Shown: positions 1 through 9,136, counted from the stretch's first letter. The stretch is 64,000 nt of DNA from Pseudomonas muyukensis (GCF_019139535.1 NZ_CP077073.1:1562001-1626000); one strand, 5' to 3'. The notes: generated by a model from the letters alone, not told the origin. Numbers and translations are program-made.

Positions 1-1905
1 CCCGAATTCAGCGCCGACCAGCAGTTCGCCCTGAGCTGGGAGCAACTGTTCGACGAGGTCGAGGAGGCAAAGGCCCTGGGCCACGCGGTCAAGCCGGTGC
101 TGATCGGCCCGCTGACCTACCTGTGGCTGGGCAAGACCAAGGGCGCCGAGTTCGACAAGCTCGAGCTGCTCGACCGCCTGCTGCCGCTGTATGACCAGAT
201 CCTCAACCGCCTGGCTGGCCAAGGTGTGGAATGGGTGCAGATCGACGAGCCGATCCTCGCCCTCGACCTGCCCCAGGCTTGGAAAAACGCCTACGAGCGG
301 GTCTACAACATCCTTCAGCGCGCGCCGCTGAAGAAGCTGGTCGCCACCTATTTCGGCGGCCTGGAAGACAACCTGGGCCTGGCTGCCAACCTGCCGGTCG
401 ATGGCCTGCATATCGACCTGGTGCGCGCCCCGGAGCAGTACCCGACCATCCTCGACCGCCTGCCGGCCTACAAGGTGCTGTCGCTGGGCGTGGTCAACGG
501 TCGCAACGTCTGGCGTTGCGACCTGGAGAAGGCCCTGGAGGTGCTGCGCCATGCCCACGAGCGCCTGGGCGACCGCCTGTGGGTGGCGCCGTCGTGCTCG
601 CTGCTGCACAGCCCGGTGGACCTGGAGCGTGAAGACCAGCTCGATGACGAACTGAAGAGCTGGCTGGCCTTTGCCGTGCAGAAGTGCCAGGAAGTGGCAC
701 TGCTGGCCAAGGCGCTCAACCAGCCCGAGGCGGCCGATGTCGTCGAGGCGCTGGCGCAGAGCCGCGCCGTGCAGCATGCCCGCGCCACCTCGCCGCGCAT
801 TCACAAGCCGGCGGTGCAGGCCCGTGTCGCGGCGATCAAGCCCGCCGACAGCCAGCGCGTGTCCGCGTTCGAGCAGCGCATCGCCAAGCAGCGCGCCGGG
901 CTGAACCTGCCGGCGTTTCCAACCACCACCATCGGCTCGTTCCCGCAGACCTCGGCGATTCGCCTGGCGCGCCAGTCGTTCAAGCAGGGCAAGCTGACCG
1001 AGGCCGACTATGTCGAGGCCATGCACAGCGAGATCCGCCATGCGGTGGAAATTCAGGAAAACCTTGGCCTGGATGTGCTGGTGCACGGCGAGGCCGAGCG
1101 CAACGACATGGTCGAGTACTTTGCCGAGCAACTGGACGGCTATGTCTTCACCCGCTTCGGCTGGGTGCAGAGCTACGGTTCGCGCTGCGTCAAACCGGCG
1201 GTGATCTTCGCTGACCTGAGCCGCCCGCGCGCCATGACCGTGGCCTGGAGCAAATACGCCCAGGGCCTGACCCACAAGGTGATGAAGGGCATGCTGACGG
1301 GCCCGGTGACCATGCTGATGTGGTCGTTCCCGCGCGAGGACGTGACGCGCGAGGCGCAGGCGCGCCAGCTGGCGCTGGCCCTGCGCGACGAGGTGGTCGA
1401 CCTGGAGGCGGCGGGCATCAGGATCGTGCAGATCGACGAGGCCGCCTTCCGCGAAGGCCTGCCGCTGCGCCGCAGTGCCTGGCCGCATTACCTGGAGTGG
1501 GCGACCGAGGCCTTCCGCCTGTGCGCCTCGGGGGTACGCGACGAGACGCAGATCCACACCCACATGTGCTACAGCGAGTTCAACGATGTGATCGAGTCGA
1601 TCGCGGCGATGGATGCCGATGTGATCACCATCGAGACCTCGCGTTCGGACATGGAGCTGTTGGAGGCGTTCGAGAAGTTCCACTACCCGAACGAGATCGG
1701 CCCAGGCGTGTACGACATCCACTCGCCGCGGGTGCCGGCCAAGGAGGAGATGGTCAAGCTGCTGCGCAAGGCGGCCCAGCGGATTCCGGCCGAGCGGCTG
1801 TGGGTGAACCCGGACTGCGGCTTGAAGACCCGCGGCTGGCCGGAAACCGAGGCAGCCTTGGTGAACATGGTCGCCGCCGCCCGCGAACTGCGCGCCACGG
1901 CTTGA
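1..1905 (+). CDS. metE: Cobalamin-independent methionine synthase, 5'-truncated by the window edge
   Basis: The reading frame is open from base 1 and gives 634 codons, so the N-terminal part lies outside the window. MetE transfers a methyl group from 5-methyltetrahydropteroyl-polyglutamate to homocysteine in the cytosol, the last step of methionine synthesis, without B12. The C-terminal catalytic barrel is complete: the zinc-ligand motifs HTHMCYSEF (about 1555-1581) and [11 protein letters not shown] (about 1807-1839) are both present, and the IGSFPQT motif that opens the C-terminal domain is near 931. The ORF has no internal stop or frameshift. The promoter, and any metabolite-responsive leader, would be upstream and cannot be seen. 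A REP pair follows the stop within a few bases. Confidence 0.97.
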   Translation, partial: PEFSADQQFALSWEQLFDEVEEAKALGHAVKPVLIGPLTYLWLGKTKGAEFDKLELLDRLLPLYDQILNRLAGQGVEWVQIDEPILALDLPQAWKNAYERVYNILQRAPLKKLVATYFGGLEDNLGLAANLPVDGLHIDLVRAPEQYPTILDRLPAYKVLSLGVVNGRNVWRCDLEKALEVLRHAHERLGDRLWVAPSCSLLHSPVDLEREDQLDDELKSWLAFAVQKCQEVALLAKALNQPEAADVVEALAQSRAVQHARATSPRIHKPAVQARVAAIKPADSQRVSAFEQRIAKQRAGLNLPAFPTTTIGSFPQTSAIRLARQSFKQGKLTEADYVEAMHSEIRHAVEIQENLGLDVLVHGEAERNDMVEYFAEQLDGYVFTRFGWVQSYGSRCVKPAVIFADLSRPRAMTVAWSKYAQGLTHKVMKGMLTGPVTMLMWSFPREDVTREAQARQLALALRDEVVDLEAAGIRIVQIDEAAFREGLPLRRSAWPHYLEWATEAFRLCASGVRDETQIHTHMCYSEFNDVIESIAAMDADVITIETSRSDMELLEAFEKFHYPNEIGPGVYDIHSPRVPAKEEMVKLLRKAAQRIPAERLWVNPDCGLKTRGWPETEAALVNMVAAARELRATA

Positions 1906-1908
1906 TGA

Positions 1909-1981
1909 CCTTTCGCGGCACAAGGCCGCTCCTACAGGGGATCGCGGTCGTCTGTAGGAGCGGCCTTGTGTCGCGAAAGGG
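1909..1981. repeat. REP inverted pair (tttcgcgacacaaggccgctcc class)
   Basis: Two head-to-head copies of a unit reading CCTTTCGCGGCACAAGGC and onward to CTCCTACAGG are separated by about 14 bases. The second copy is the reverse complement of the first. Together they can form a long hairpin just after metE, which may also limit read-through or protect the mRNA 3' end. The same class recurs at 2601, 12049 and 18853. Confidence 0.9.
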
Positions 1982-2046
1982 CTGCATGGCAGCCCCAGGA
2001 TCGTTCAGGCACCATCGTACTTTCGACTGTGACCAGAGCCTCGGCC

Positions 2047-2571
2047 ATGAAATCCATCCACCTCACCCTCATCTGTCACGCCCGCACCGAGGCGCAACGG
2101 GTGGGGCGCTTTGCACTCGACGACGATCCGCTTCGCGATCCACCGTCCCCTCCCATCGAGCTGGCCACAACCCCCCGTTGCCTTTGCGCACCAGAGCTGC
2201 GCGCCCGCGAGACCGCCGAGGGCCTGGCCGCGACCATCGATGAAGGCCTGCGCGATTGTGACCTGGGCACCTGGAAAGGCCTGCCGCTCAAGCAACTGGG
2301 CGCGCGCGAGCTCCAGGCCTGGCTGGCCGACCCGCAGGCCACGCCCCATGGCGGCGAATCGATTGCCGCCCTGTGCCAGCGGGTCGCGCATTGGATGGAC
2401 AGCGCCCTGGGCGAGGGGGAATGGATCGCTGTCAGCCATCCCTTGGTCATCCGCGCCGCGATGCTGCATGCGCTGGCGGCGCCTTTCGAGGCATTCCATC
2501 GCATCGATGTGCCGCCGCTGGCGCGTGTGTGCTTCAGCCATTACGGCCAGTGGCGGCTGCAACTGGGCTGA
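2047..2571 (+). CDS. Histidine phosphatase family protein with degenerate RHG motif
   Basis: The 174-residue product has the layout of the histidine phosphatase (phosphoglycerate mutase-like) fold. There is an N-terminal catalytic His in LICHART, an ELRARETAEGL segment matching the conserved substrate-pocket helix, and a second His in VSHPLVIRAAM. The canonical RHG is CHA here, so the phosphate-binding Arg is Cys. ATG 2047 is preferred because it opens directly on the family beta-strand; the frame extends upstream only through REP sequence. No ribosome-binding site is strong. Neighbours give no pathway, and the substrate is unknown. Either a diverged phosphatase or a non-catalytic relative is possible. 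Confidence 0.8.
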   Translation: MKSIHLTLICHARTEAQRVGRFALDDDPLRDPPSPPIELATTPRCLCAPELRARETAEGLAATIDEGLRDCDLGTWKGLPLKQLGARELQAWLADPQATPHGGESIAALCQRVAHWMDSALGEGEWIAVSHPLVIRAAMLHALAAPFEAFHRIDVPPLARVCFSHYGQWRLQLG

Positions 2572-2600
2572 CGACTGTGCATTGGCCGCTATTGCCGCAG

Positions 2601-2693
2601 CCCTTTCGCGACACAAGGCCGCTCCCACAGGTACAACAATGCCCATGAGGGTTGTGCTGTACCTGTAGGAGCGGCCTTGTGTCGCGATAGGGG
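2601..2693. repeat. REP inverted pair (tttcgcgacacaaggccgctcc class)
   Basis: Two opposed copies of the same class as at 1909. One begins CCCTTTCGCGACACAAGG and the other ends CGGCCTTGTGTCGCGATAG. About 30 bases lie between them, and that spacer is itself partly self-complementary (GGTACAACA and TGTTGTACC-like arms). The pair lies between the phosphatase and the convergent transporter and could act as a bidirectional stop. Confidence 0.88.
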
Positions 2694-2716
2694 CGCGCAG
2701 CGGCCCCGGGGCTTGC

Positions 2717-3673
2717 CTAGCGCCGCACCAGCGCCGGCACCGCGCGCACATAGACCAGCTCACTCACCAGTTCCACCAACGTCTGGGTAATCACCGCCGC
2801 GGCCGCCAGCGTGCGGACCGACTCCGGCAGCGCCAACGCCAATGGCAGCACCACCAGCGAATTGCGCGTCGCGGCGCTGAAGGTCACGGCCCGGGCCTCG
2901 CCTGTGGGCAACTTCAACAGCCGCGCTGCAAGCAACCCAAGCAGCGGCGCCAGCAACGCGAAGCCGACATACACCGGCAGCACCGGCAACAGGTCGTCCA
3001 GGCGGCTGGCCAGCACGCCGATCTGCGAACCGATCACCGCGACCAGCACCAGCGCCATGGCCGGCACCGGCAGCCAGGCCCAGGCGTCGTTCCACTTTGC
3101 CACCCGCGCCGAGCGCCGCGCGCCGGCACTGCTGGCGACCGCCAGCAACAGCGGCAGCATGATCAGCAGCACGAAGGCTTCGATGAACGGCGCCACGGCA
3201 ATCTCGACCTCCGCCGCGCCACCGAGCATCAGCGCCAGGTACAGCGGCAGCAGCGCCAGTTGCACCAGCAACAGCACCGGCGTGGCGGCCAGGGTCAGGC
3301 GCGCGTCGCCCTTGCCGATGTGGGTGAACACCACCACGTAGTCGATGCACGGCGTCAGCAGCACCAGCAAGGCGCCGACCAGTACCGCGGGGTGCTCGAC
3401 CAGCCCGCGGGTAATGGCCCACACCAGCACCGGCACCAGTACGAAGTTGGCCAGCAGCAGCGCGCCGATGAAGCGGCGGTTGCCCAGGCCTGCGCGCAGG
3501 TCGAGGAAGGGAATCTGCAGGAACATCGCGTACATCAGCACGGCGATGGCCGGGGTCACCAGCGCCGCCAGCGGTTGGGCCACGCCGGGTGCCAGCAGGC
3601 CGACGGCGGCGGCGAGTAGCACGGCGATGAAGTACAGGGGGATCTGGTTGTGTTCGAGTTGCGCTCTGTCCAC
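2717..3673 (-). CDS. SBF (bile acid:sodium symporter / arsenic-resistance Acr3-like) superfamily transporter
   Basis: The 318-residue protein is almost wholly hydrophobic, with about ten predicted inner-membrane helices, and no signal peptide beyond the first helix. The segment LLTPCIDYVVVFTHIGKGDARLT near residue 110 resembles the fourth-helix PC motif of Acr3-type arsenite exporters, where the Cys is functional; the PC is retained. The rest is closer to generic SBF proteins, so arsenite export is only a possibility. No arsR, arsC or arsH lies beside it. The gene is transcribed alone and convergent with the phosphatase. The start at 3673 gives an amphipathic N-terminus followed by a helix, as in the family. 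Confidence 0.8.
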   Translation of the reverse strand: MDRAQLEHNQIPLYFIAVLLAAAVGLLAPGVAQPLAALVTPAIAVLMYAMFLQIPFLDLRAGLGNRRFIGALLLANFVLVPVLVWAITRGLVEHPAVLVGALLVLLTPCIDYVVVFTHIGKGDARLTLAATPVLLLVQLALLPLYLALMLGGAAEVEIAVAPFIEAFVLLIMLPLLLAVASSAGARRSARVAKWNDAWAWLPVPAMALVLVAVIGSQIGVLASRLDDLLPVLPVYVGFALLAPLLGLLAARLLKLPTGEARAVTFSAATRNSLVVLPLALALPESVRTLAAAAVITQTLVELVSELVYVRAVPALVRR

Positions 3674-3749
3674 GGCTAGCCTGGCATTTCCGACTGAATT
3701 ACTGGGTGGGGCAGGGTACTATCTGGCGCAGTCCATAGGGAGTGATTCG

Positions 3750-4457
3750 ATGCGAATTCTAGTGGTGGGTGCAAGCAAGGGATTGGGCAAGGCATTGGTC
3801 GAGGGCCTGGGTGAGGCAGGCGATACGCTGATCGGCGTGTCGCGTACCCGGCCGGCGTCGTTGCCCGGCGCTGTGCACTGGATCGAGGCCGACCTCGGCC
3901 AGCCGCGCCAGGCTGCGCTGGCCATCCACGAGGCGGTGGCCAGCACAGGGCTGGATGTGCTGGTGTACAACGTCGGCATCTGGGAAGCGCGGGCCTTCGA
4001 GGAGGACTACAGCTTCCTCGACGATGACGACGGGCAGATCGAACGCATGGTCGCCACCAACCTCACCGCGCCGCTGCTGTTGATCAAGCGCCTGCTGCCG
4101 GTGCTGCTCAAGAGCGAGCGGCCACGGATCATCCTCACCGGCTCCACCTCGGGCCTGCCTGGCAGTGGTCGGCCTGAAGTTGCCTTCGGCGCCAGCAAGT
4201 TCGGCCTGCGCGGTATCGCCGAGACACTGCGCGAAGGCTTCCGCGAGCAGGGGTTGGCGGTGAGCTGCCTGAACCTTGGTTACCTGAACACCGAGGACGG
4301 CCTGGACGTGCCGCTGGCCGAGGCCGAGCAGCGCGGCGAGGGGGCGTTGATCCCGCTGCATGATGTGGTACAGGTGTGCCGGATGATGTTGAGCCTGTCT
4401 GCGGCCAGCTACGTGCGTGACATCACCCTGCCGGCGCTGCGGGATGAGCGCTTCTGA
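3750..4457 (+). CDS. SDR-family oxidoreductase-like protein with Tyr-to-Phe active site
   Basis: The 235-residue protein has a Rossmann fold opening MRILVVGASKGLGKAL, the SDR dinucleotide motif. An NVG segment stands in the NNAG position. The active-site motif reads FGASK at residues 146-150, so the catalytic Tyr of YxxxK is Phe while the Lys is kept; the Ser region (LTGSTSG) is present. Loss of the Tyr hydroxyl normally disables SDR proton transfer, so the protein may bind nucleotide without ordinary reductase activity, or use another residue. ATG 3750 was chosen for its GGGAG ribosome-binding site and because it opens on the first beta-strand. It is divergent from the SBF transporter. Confidence 0.82.
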   Translation: MRILVVGASKGLGKALVEGLGEAGDTLIGVSRTRPASLPGAVHWIEADLGQPRQAALAIHEAVASTGLDVLVYNVGIWEARAFEEDYSFLDDDDGQIERMVATNLTAPLLLIKRLLPVLLKSERPRIILTGSTSGLPGSGRPEVAFGASKFGLRGIAETLREGFREQGLAVSCLNLGYLNTEDGLDVPLAEAEQRGEGALIPLHDVVQVCRMMLSLSAASYVRDITLPALRDERF

Positions 4458-4481
4458 CAGGCGCTGATGGCGCTGCGGGTG

Positions 4482-4549
4482 GCCCATTCGCCGGCAAGGC
4501 CGGCTCCTACAGGTATCGTGTAGACCCCCCGTAGGAGCCGGCGAAGCGG
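4482..4549. repeat. REP pair, right arm shortened (cattcgccggcaaggccggctcctac class)
   Basis: The left unit GCCCATTCGCCGGCAAGG is complete. The opposed right unit reads GTAGGAGCCGGCGAAGC, lacking the CTTGCC centre found in full copies at 5871 and 6816. It lies between the convergent SDR-like and thiolase genes and abuts the thiolase stop codon. Confidence 0.85.
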
Positions 4550-4550
4550 A

Positions 4551-5732
4551 TCAGCCGCGCTCGAGCGCCAGCGCCACGCCTTGGCCGCCACCGATGCACA
4601 AGGTTGCCAGGCCCTTCTTGGCATCGCGCTTGATCATCTCGTGCAGCAAGGTCACCAGCACCCGGCAGCCCGAGGCACCGATCGGGTGGCCCAGGGCGAT
4701 CGCGCCGCCGTTGACGTTGACCTTGGCGGCGTCCCATTCCAGCTGCTTGCCCACCGCCAGCGCCTGGGCGGCGAAGGCTTCGTTGGCCTCGATCAGGTCC
4801 AGCTCGCCGAGCTGCCAACCGGCCTTGGCCAGGCAGCGCTGGGTCGCCGACACCGGGCCGATGCCCATGATTGCCGGGTCCACGCCGGCGCTGGCGTAGC
4901 TGGCGATCTTCGCCAGCACCGGCAGGCCGAGGGCCTTGGCCTTGCTGGCGCTCATCAGCAGCACCGCGGCGGCGCCGTCGTTGAGGCTGGAGGCGTTGCC
5001 GGCGGTGACGCTGCCGTCTTTCTTGAACGCGGCGCGCAGTTTGCCCAGGGACTCGGCGCTGGTGCCGGGGCGGGGTTGCTCGTCGGTGTCGAACACCAGC
5101 GGCTCGCCTTTTTTCTGCGGGATGTGGATCGGGGTGATCTCGTCCTTGAAGCGCCCGGCCTCGATGGCGGCCACGGCCTTGCGCTGCGACTCGGCGGCGA
5201 AGGCGTCCTGCTGTTCGCGGGTGAGGCTGTACTTGTCCACCAGGTTCTCGGCGGTGATGCCCATGTGGTAGTCGTTGAAGGCGTCCCACAGGCCGTCGCT
5301 GATCATGCTGTCGACCAGTTGGCCGTGGCCCATGCGCTGGCCGGTGCGTGCCGAGGGCATCACGTAGGGCGCCAGGCTCATGCTCTCCTGGCCACCGGCG
5401 ATCACCACCTCGGCGTCGCCGCAGCGGATGGCCTGGGCCGCCAGGTGCAGGGCCTTGAGGCCCGAACCACAGACCTTGTTCAGGGTCAGGGCCGGGACCT
5501 CAAAGGGCAGGCCGGCCTTCACGGCGGCCTGGCGGGCGGGGTTCTGCCCGGCGCCGGCGGTGAGCACCTGGCCGAGGATCACTTCGTCGACCTGGGCCGG
5601 GTCCAGCTGGGTCTGGGCCAGCAGCTGGCGGATCACCGCGGCACCCAGCTCGACGGCGGACACATTGGCCAGCGCCCCCTGGAAGCTGCCGATGGCAGTG
5701 CGGGTGGCGGCGACGATGACGACTTCGTTCAT
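4551..5732 (-). CDS. Acetyl-CoA C-acyltransferase (thiolase)
   Basis: The 393-residue protein is a full-length thiolase. The acyl-carrying Cys is C88 in [13 protein letters not shown], the His is H349 in [10 protein letters not shown], and the second Cys is C379 in TLCIGGGQG. It interconverts two acetyl-CoA with acetoacetyl-CoA, or longer 3-ketoacyl-CoA with acyl-CoA plus acetyl-CoA, in the cytosol. Length and N-terminus fit the biosynthetic/degradative acetoacetyl-CoA type (AtoB/PhaA-like) better than FadA, but chain-length preference cannot be read from sequence. An upstream in-frame ATG exists; 5732 is preferred because CGGAGAACA precedes it at normal spacing. No fadB partner is adjacent. 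Confidence 0.95.
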   Translation of the reverse strand: MNEVVIVAATRTAIGSFQGALANVSAVELGAAVIRQLLAQTQLDPAQVDEVILGQVLTAGAGQNPARQAAVKAGLPFEVPALTLNKVCGSGLKALHLAAQAIRCGDAEVVIAGGQESMSLAPYVMPSARTGQRMGHGQLVDSMISDGLWDAFNDYHMGITAENLVDKYSLTREQQDAFAAESQRKAVAAIEAGRFKDEITPIHIPQKKGEPLVFDTDEQPRPGTSAESLGKLRAAFKKDGSVTAGNASSLNDGAAAVLLMSASKAKALGLPVLAKIASYASAGVDPAIMGIGPVSATQRCLAKAGWQLGELDLIEANEAFAAQALAVGKQLEWDAAKVNVNGGAIALGHPIGASGCRVLVTLLHEMIKRDAKKGLATLCIGGGQGVALALERG

Positions 5733-5870
5733 TGTTGTTCTCCGAATACGGGCGTGATCGGCACAGCATCGGTGCTGGGCGCTTATTTGGGAAGTTTGTT
5801 TTTCTTTGCCATTGATCCGAATTTCAAATGAATGGGTGGTGTTGGCGGGGGGCAACTAAGCTTGCTGGCA

Positions 5871-5962
5871 GCCATTCGCCGGCAAGGCCGGCTCCTACAG
5901 GGACAACGTCAACCTGATGGATGATGTTGATCGTGTAGGAGCCGGCTTTGCCGGCGAATGGG
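5871..5962. repeat. REP inverted pair (cattcgccggcaaggccggctcctac class)
   Basis: Opposed full copies, GCCATTCGCCGGCAAGGCCG and its reverse complement with one base change (GGCTTTGCC), separated by about 35 bases. It lies in the 273-base gap between divergent thiolase and PepSY genes, close upstream of the latter, so it may sit in that gene's leader. I see no other feature in the gap. Confidence 0.88.
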
Positions 5963-6005
5963 CCGCGCTGCGGCCCCTCTTCCTAACCCGCAAGGAACCC
6001 CGACC

Positions 6006-6278
6006 ATGCGCCAAACCCTGATCCTTCCAACCCTGCTGCTCGCCAGTACCGCTGCCTTTGCCGCCGAACCGAAGTGCACCAGCGCCGACAAGGCCACCTG
6101 GCAGGACGCCGAGCAGTTCCAGGCCAAGCTCAAGGACGAGGGCTACAAGATCAACAAGTTCAAGGTCACCAAAGGCAACTGCTACGAGATCTATGGCTTC
6201 GACAAGGATGGCCGCAAGGTCGAGATCTACCACGACCCGGTCAGCGGCAAGGCGGTGAAGACCGAGATTCATAAATGA
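6006..6278 (+). CDS. Small periplasmic PepSY-domain protein
   Basis: The 90-residue product has a clear signal peptide (MRQTLILPTLLLASTAAFAA, cut after about residue 20). A single PepSY-type beta-alpha-beta domain follows, ending in DKDGRKVEIYHDPVSGKAVK, the typical strand-turn-strand with DG and P-x-tG. Two Cys (in PKCTSAD and KGNCYEIY) may form a disulphide in the periplasm. AAGGAA precedes ATG 6006. Its stop overlaps the start of the cytochrome b gene by four bases (ATGA), so the two are translationally coupled. The pairing suggests a periplasmic partner for the membrane cytochrome; its ligand is unknown. Confidence 0.88.
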   Translation: MRQTLILPTLLLASTAAFAAEPKCTSADKATWQDAEQFQAKLKDEGYKINKFKVTKGNCYEIYGFDKDGRKVEIYHDPVSGKAVKTEIHK

Positions 6279-6808
6279 CCGCCAGCGTGCGGCTGTGGGA
6301 CCCGTTGCTGCGGGTGTGCCACTGGTCGCTCGCTGGGGTGTTCTTCGCCGATTACTTTTTCAACGAGGTGGGTGACGACTGGCACCAGTGGCTGGGCTAC
6401 TACGCCTGTGCGTGCCTGCTGTTGCGCGTGGCCTGGGGGTTCGTCGGGCCGCGCAGCGCACGCTGGGCGGATTTCTGGCCGACGCCGGCGCGGCTGATGG
6501 TGCATGGCCGGGCATTGTGGCGTGGCGAGCGTTATCACCGCCTGGGGCACACGCCGATCGGCGCGTTGGTGATGCTGCTGATGATGACCGGCATTGCCAG
6601 CCTGGGGGTGACCGGCTGGATGATGCTGGAAGTGGATGCGTTGTGGGGCGCCGAGTGGCTGGATACGCTGCACAGCTGGCTGGCCGATGGGTTGCTGGCG
6701 CTGGTCTGCGTGCACCTGCTGGCGGCGGTGGTGGAGAGCGTGCGGCTGCGCGAGAACCTGCCGTTGTCGATGGTGACGGGGCGCAGGCGCTCGCCTGACG
6801 ACCCATGA
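6275..6808 (+). CDS. Cytochrome b561/Ni-Fe hydrogenase-type membrane cytochrome b
   Basis: The 177-residue protein has four hydrophobic helices and the family pattern of helix-borne His: RVCHWSLAG in helix 1, LGHTPIGAL near helix 3 and LHSWLADGLLALVCVHLLAA in helix 4. These are the likely haem b ligands in the inner membrane. It opens VRLWDPLLRVCHW, the usual start of this diheme cytochrome b family. It overlaps the preceding PepSY gene by ATGA. Such pairs are thought to move electrons between the quinone pool and a periplasmic acceptor, but no dedicated soluble cytochrome is nearby. A REP pair follows the stop. Confidence 0.88.
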   Translation: MTASVRLWDPLLRVCHWSLAGVFFADYFFNEVGDDWHQWLGYYACACLLLRVAWGFVGPRSARWADFWPTPARLMVHGRALWRGERYHRLGHTPIGALVMLLMMTGIASLGVTGWMMLEVDALWGAEWLDTLHSWLADGLLALVCVHLLAAVVESVRLRENLPLSMVTGRRRSPDDP

Positions 6809-6815
6809 GCGCGGG

Positions 6816-6889
6816 GCCATTCGCCGGCAAGGCCGGCTCCTACAAGGCCTGCGCAATCCTGTAGGAGCCGGCCTTGCCGGCGAATGGGC
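6816..6889. repeat. REP inverted pair (cattcgccggcaaggccggctcctac class)
   Basis: Two perfect opposed copies of the unit, GCCATTCGCCGGCAAGGCCG and its reverse complement, with about 16 bases between. They are placed between the cytochrome b stop and the convergent deiminase stop, where a bidirectional terminator would be expected. Confidence 0.9.
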
Positions 6890-6909
6890 TGCACAGCAGC
6901 CCCTGGTAC

Positions 6910-8034
6910 TCATACCGCCGGGCACTGGTTGGTCACGCAGTGAATCCCGCCCCCTCCCGCCGCGATCGCGTCGATGTCCAACTGCACCACCTCCCGCCCC
7001 GGATACAGCTGCTCCAGCAACGCCCGGGCCTTTTCGTCGGCACTGCGATCGCCGAACTGCGGGGCGATCACCGCGCCATTGATCACGAAGTAGTTGATAT
7101 ACCCTGCGGCAAAATCCGGGTTGCCCTTGCTGAACGTGTTGCGGCGCGGCTTCAGCGGCGGCGACATCGTGTGGATCTGCAGCTTGCGCCCATCGGCGTC
7201 GGTAGCGCCCTGCAAGATCTCCAGGTGCTCGCGCGTCACCTCGTGGTCGTAGGAGTCCGGATCGTTGTCCAGGTTCGCCACCACCACGCCGGGCGCCGCG
7301 AAGCGCGCGTAGAAGTCGACGTGGGCGTCGGTGATGTCCTTGCCCTTGATGCCCGGCAACCAGATGATCTTGCGCAGGCCCAGGCGTGCTTTGAGTTCCT
7401 CCTCGACCTGGGCCTTGCTCCAGCCGGGGTTGCGGTTGCCGTTGATCCAGCTGCTCTCGGTCATGATCCCGGTGCCATGGCCATCCACCTCGATGCCGCC
7501 GCCTTCGCCCACCAGCTCGCTTCGTTGGTACTGGGCACCGGCCAATTTGGCGACGCGGGCCGCCAGCTTGGCGTCGTAGCGGTGCTGTTGCTTGCCGCCC
7601 CAGCCGTTGAAGTTGAAGTCCACCGCCGCCAGCTCGCCATCGTCGTCGACCACGAAGTTGGCGCCGATGTCGCGCATCCAGATGTCGTCCAGTTCGGTTT
7701 CGACGTAGGTGATGTTGTGGCTGCCGCACTCTTGCTCGGCGATATCGCGTTCGCTGGCGCGGCAGAACACCGTCACCGGCTGGTAGGCGGCGATGGCGCG
7801 GGCGATACGCCCAAGCGCGGCCTGGACGTCTTCGGTGAAGTCTTCCCAGATGGCGTCCTGGGCGCCGAAGGCGATGAAGGCGCGCGCGTGCTTTTCCCCT
7901 TCGTCGGGCATGAACCAGCGGCCGGCCTCGGCGGCGCGGGCGCTGTTGCCAGCGAATGGCAGGCCGAAGCTGGCGGCGGCGCCGAGGCCGGCGACCACGC
8001 TCAGTTGTTGGAGGAAGGTGCGGCGTGTTGGCAT
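6910..8034 (-). CDS. Tat-exported agmatine/peptidyl-arginine deiminase family protein
   Basis: The 374-residue protein has a twin-arginine signal, MPTRRTFLQQLSVVAGLGAA, ending near NSARAAEA, so it should be exported folded to the periplasm. The rest is a guanidino-group-modifying enzyme like AguA. It retains WMRDIGANF, EGGGIEVDG, TDAHVDF and the catalytic Cys (C366) in GGGGIHCVT. It should release ammonia from agmatine or a related guanidino compound outside the cytosol. It is the last gene of an operon with aguA, aguB and a polyamine-type binding protein; the gap to that gene is four bases. Export of this enzyme type is unusual; the substrate is inferred only from context. ATG 8034 begins exactly at the Tat signal. 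Confidence 0.88.
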   Translation of the reverse strand: MPTRRTFLQQLSVVAGLGAAASFGLPFAGNSARAAEAGRWFMPDEGEKHARAFIAFGAQDAIWEDFTEDVQAALGRIARAIAAYQPVTVFCRASERDIAEQECGSHNITYVETELDDIWMRDIGANFVVDDDGELAAVDFNFNGWGGKQQHRYDAKLAARVAKLAGAQYQRSELVGEGGGIEVDGHGTGIMTESSWINGNRNPGWSKAQVEEELKARLGLRKIIWLPGIKGKDITDAHVDFYARFAAPGVVVANLDNDPDSYDHEVTREHLEILQGATDADGRKLQIHTMSPPLKPRRNTFSKGNPDFAAGYINYFVINGAVIAPQFGDRSADEKARALLEQLYPGREVVQLDIDAIAAGGGGIHCVTNQCPAV

Positions 8035-8038
8035 GGGG

Positions 8039-9133
8039 TCAGTCCTGTGCGGTCTTGAAGCGGGTCCAGACGCGCATGCGCGCACGCATGTCGGCCTGGG
8101 GGATGTCCTTGCCCGGGATCAGCCGGGTATAGGTGGCCTCGCCGAGGTAGATGTCCGGGTTGTCACGCAGGTGCGCGTCCACCAGGGGGCGGGCCTTGGC
8201 GCTGGCGGTGGGGTAGCCGGTGAAGTTGCTGATCGCCGCCATGTTCTCCGGGCGCATGACGAAGTTGATGAAACGATAGGCGTATTCCGGGTGCTTGGCA
8301 TCGGCGGGGATGGCCATGGTGTCCATCCACACCGTGGTGCCTTCACGCGGCACGCGGTACTGGAAGTCGATGGCCTTGCCGGCGGCCTCGGCGGTGCGCT
8401 GGGCCTGGATCACGTCGCCGCTGTAGCCCAGCGACAGGCAGGTGTTGCCGTTGACCAGCTCGGTGACCGGCTGCGATTGCAGCTTGCGCACATAGGGGCG
8501 GATGCCCTTGAGCAGTTCGCTGGCGGCGGCCAGGTCCTCGCGCTTGGCGCTGCGCGGTTCGCGGCCCAGGTAGTGGAGCACCACAGCCAGCACTTCGTCG
8601 GGCGAGTCGATGATCGAGATGCCGCAGTCGGCGAACCTTTTCGCCAGCTCCGGCTTGAACAGCAGGTCGAGGCTGTCCAGCGGGGCGTCAGGCATGCGCT
8701 CGCGGATCTTCTTCGCGTCCATGGTCAGGCCGATGGTGCCCCAGGTGTAGGGCACGGTGGCCTGGCTAGCCTTGGGGTAGCGCTCGTGCAACTGGCGCAG
8801 GCCGGGCTCGACGTCGTCGATCGCGGTCAACTGCTTGCGGTCCAGCGCTTGCAGGCTGCCGGCGCGCATCAGCCGTTCGGCCACGGTGTCGCCGGGGAAG
8901 ACCAGGTCGTAGCCGCTGCGCCCGGACATCAGCTTGGCCTCGAGCACCTCGCTGCCGTCCATGACGTCGTAGATCACCGGGATGCCGGTTTCGGCGGTGA
9001 AGCGCTTGAGGGTGTCCTCGGCGAAGTAGTCGGCCCAGTTGTACAAGCGCAGGGCCTCCTGCTCGGCGTGGGCGATGCTGGCGCCGGCCAGCAGGGCGGC
9101 GAGGGCGAGCAGTTTCGAGGGACGGCTGGGCAT
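8039..9133 (-). CDS. Periplasmic polyamine-type (PotF/SpuD-like) substrate-binding protein
   Basis: The 364-residue protein has a signal peptide (MPSRPSKLLALAALLAGASIAHA, cleaved before EQEA). A bacterial solute-binding domain follows, opening LRLYNWADYFAEDTLKRF, the hallmark of putrescine/spermidine receptors. The aromatic and acidic pocket segments (DVMDGSEVLEAKLMSG, FPGDTVAERL) are in place. It should bind putrescine, agmatine or N-carbamoylputrescine in the periplasm. No ATPase or permease gene is next to it, so it must feed a transporter encoded elsewhere or act as a sensor. It lies three bases from aguB upstream and four from the Tat deiminase downstream. Confidence 0.92.
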   Translation of the reverse strand: MPSRPSKLLALAALLAGASIAHAEQEALRLYNWADYFAEDTLKRFTAETGIPVIYDVMDGSEVLEAKLMSGRSGYDLVFPGDTVAERLMRAGSLQALDRKQLTAIDDVEPGLRQLHERYPKASQATVPYTWGTIGLTMDAKKIRERMPDAPLDSLDLLFKPELAKRFADCGISIIDSPDEVLAVVLHYLGREPRSAKREDLAAASELLKGIRPYVRKLQSQPVTELVNGNTCLSLGYSGDVIQAQRTAEAAGKAIDFQYRVPREGTTVWMDTMAIPADAKHPEYAYRFINFVMRPENMAAISNFTGYPTASAKARPLVDAHLRDNPDIYLGEATYTRLIPGKDIPQADMRARMRVWTRFKTAQD

Positions 9134-9136
9134 GGA

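Noticed and set aside
1..96. A metE start inside the window at position 97
   Set aside because: The frame is open upstream to base 1 and the residues before 97 continue the MetE N-terminal domain.
2717..3673. Arsenite exporter of an ars operon
   Set aside because: Similarity is to the superfamily; no other ars genes are adjacent, so the specific function is not claimed.
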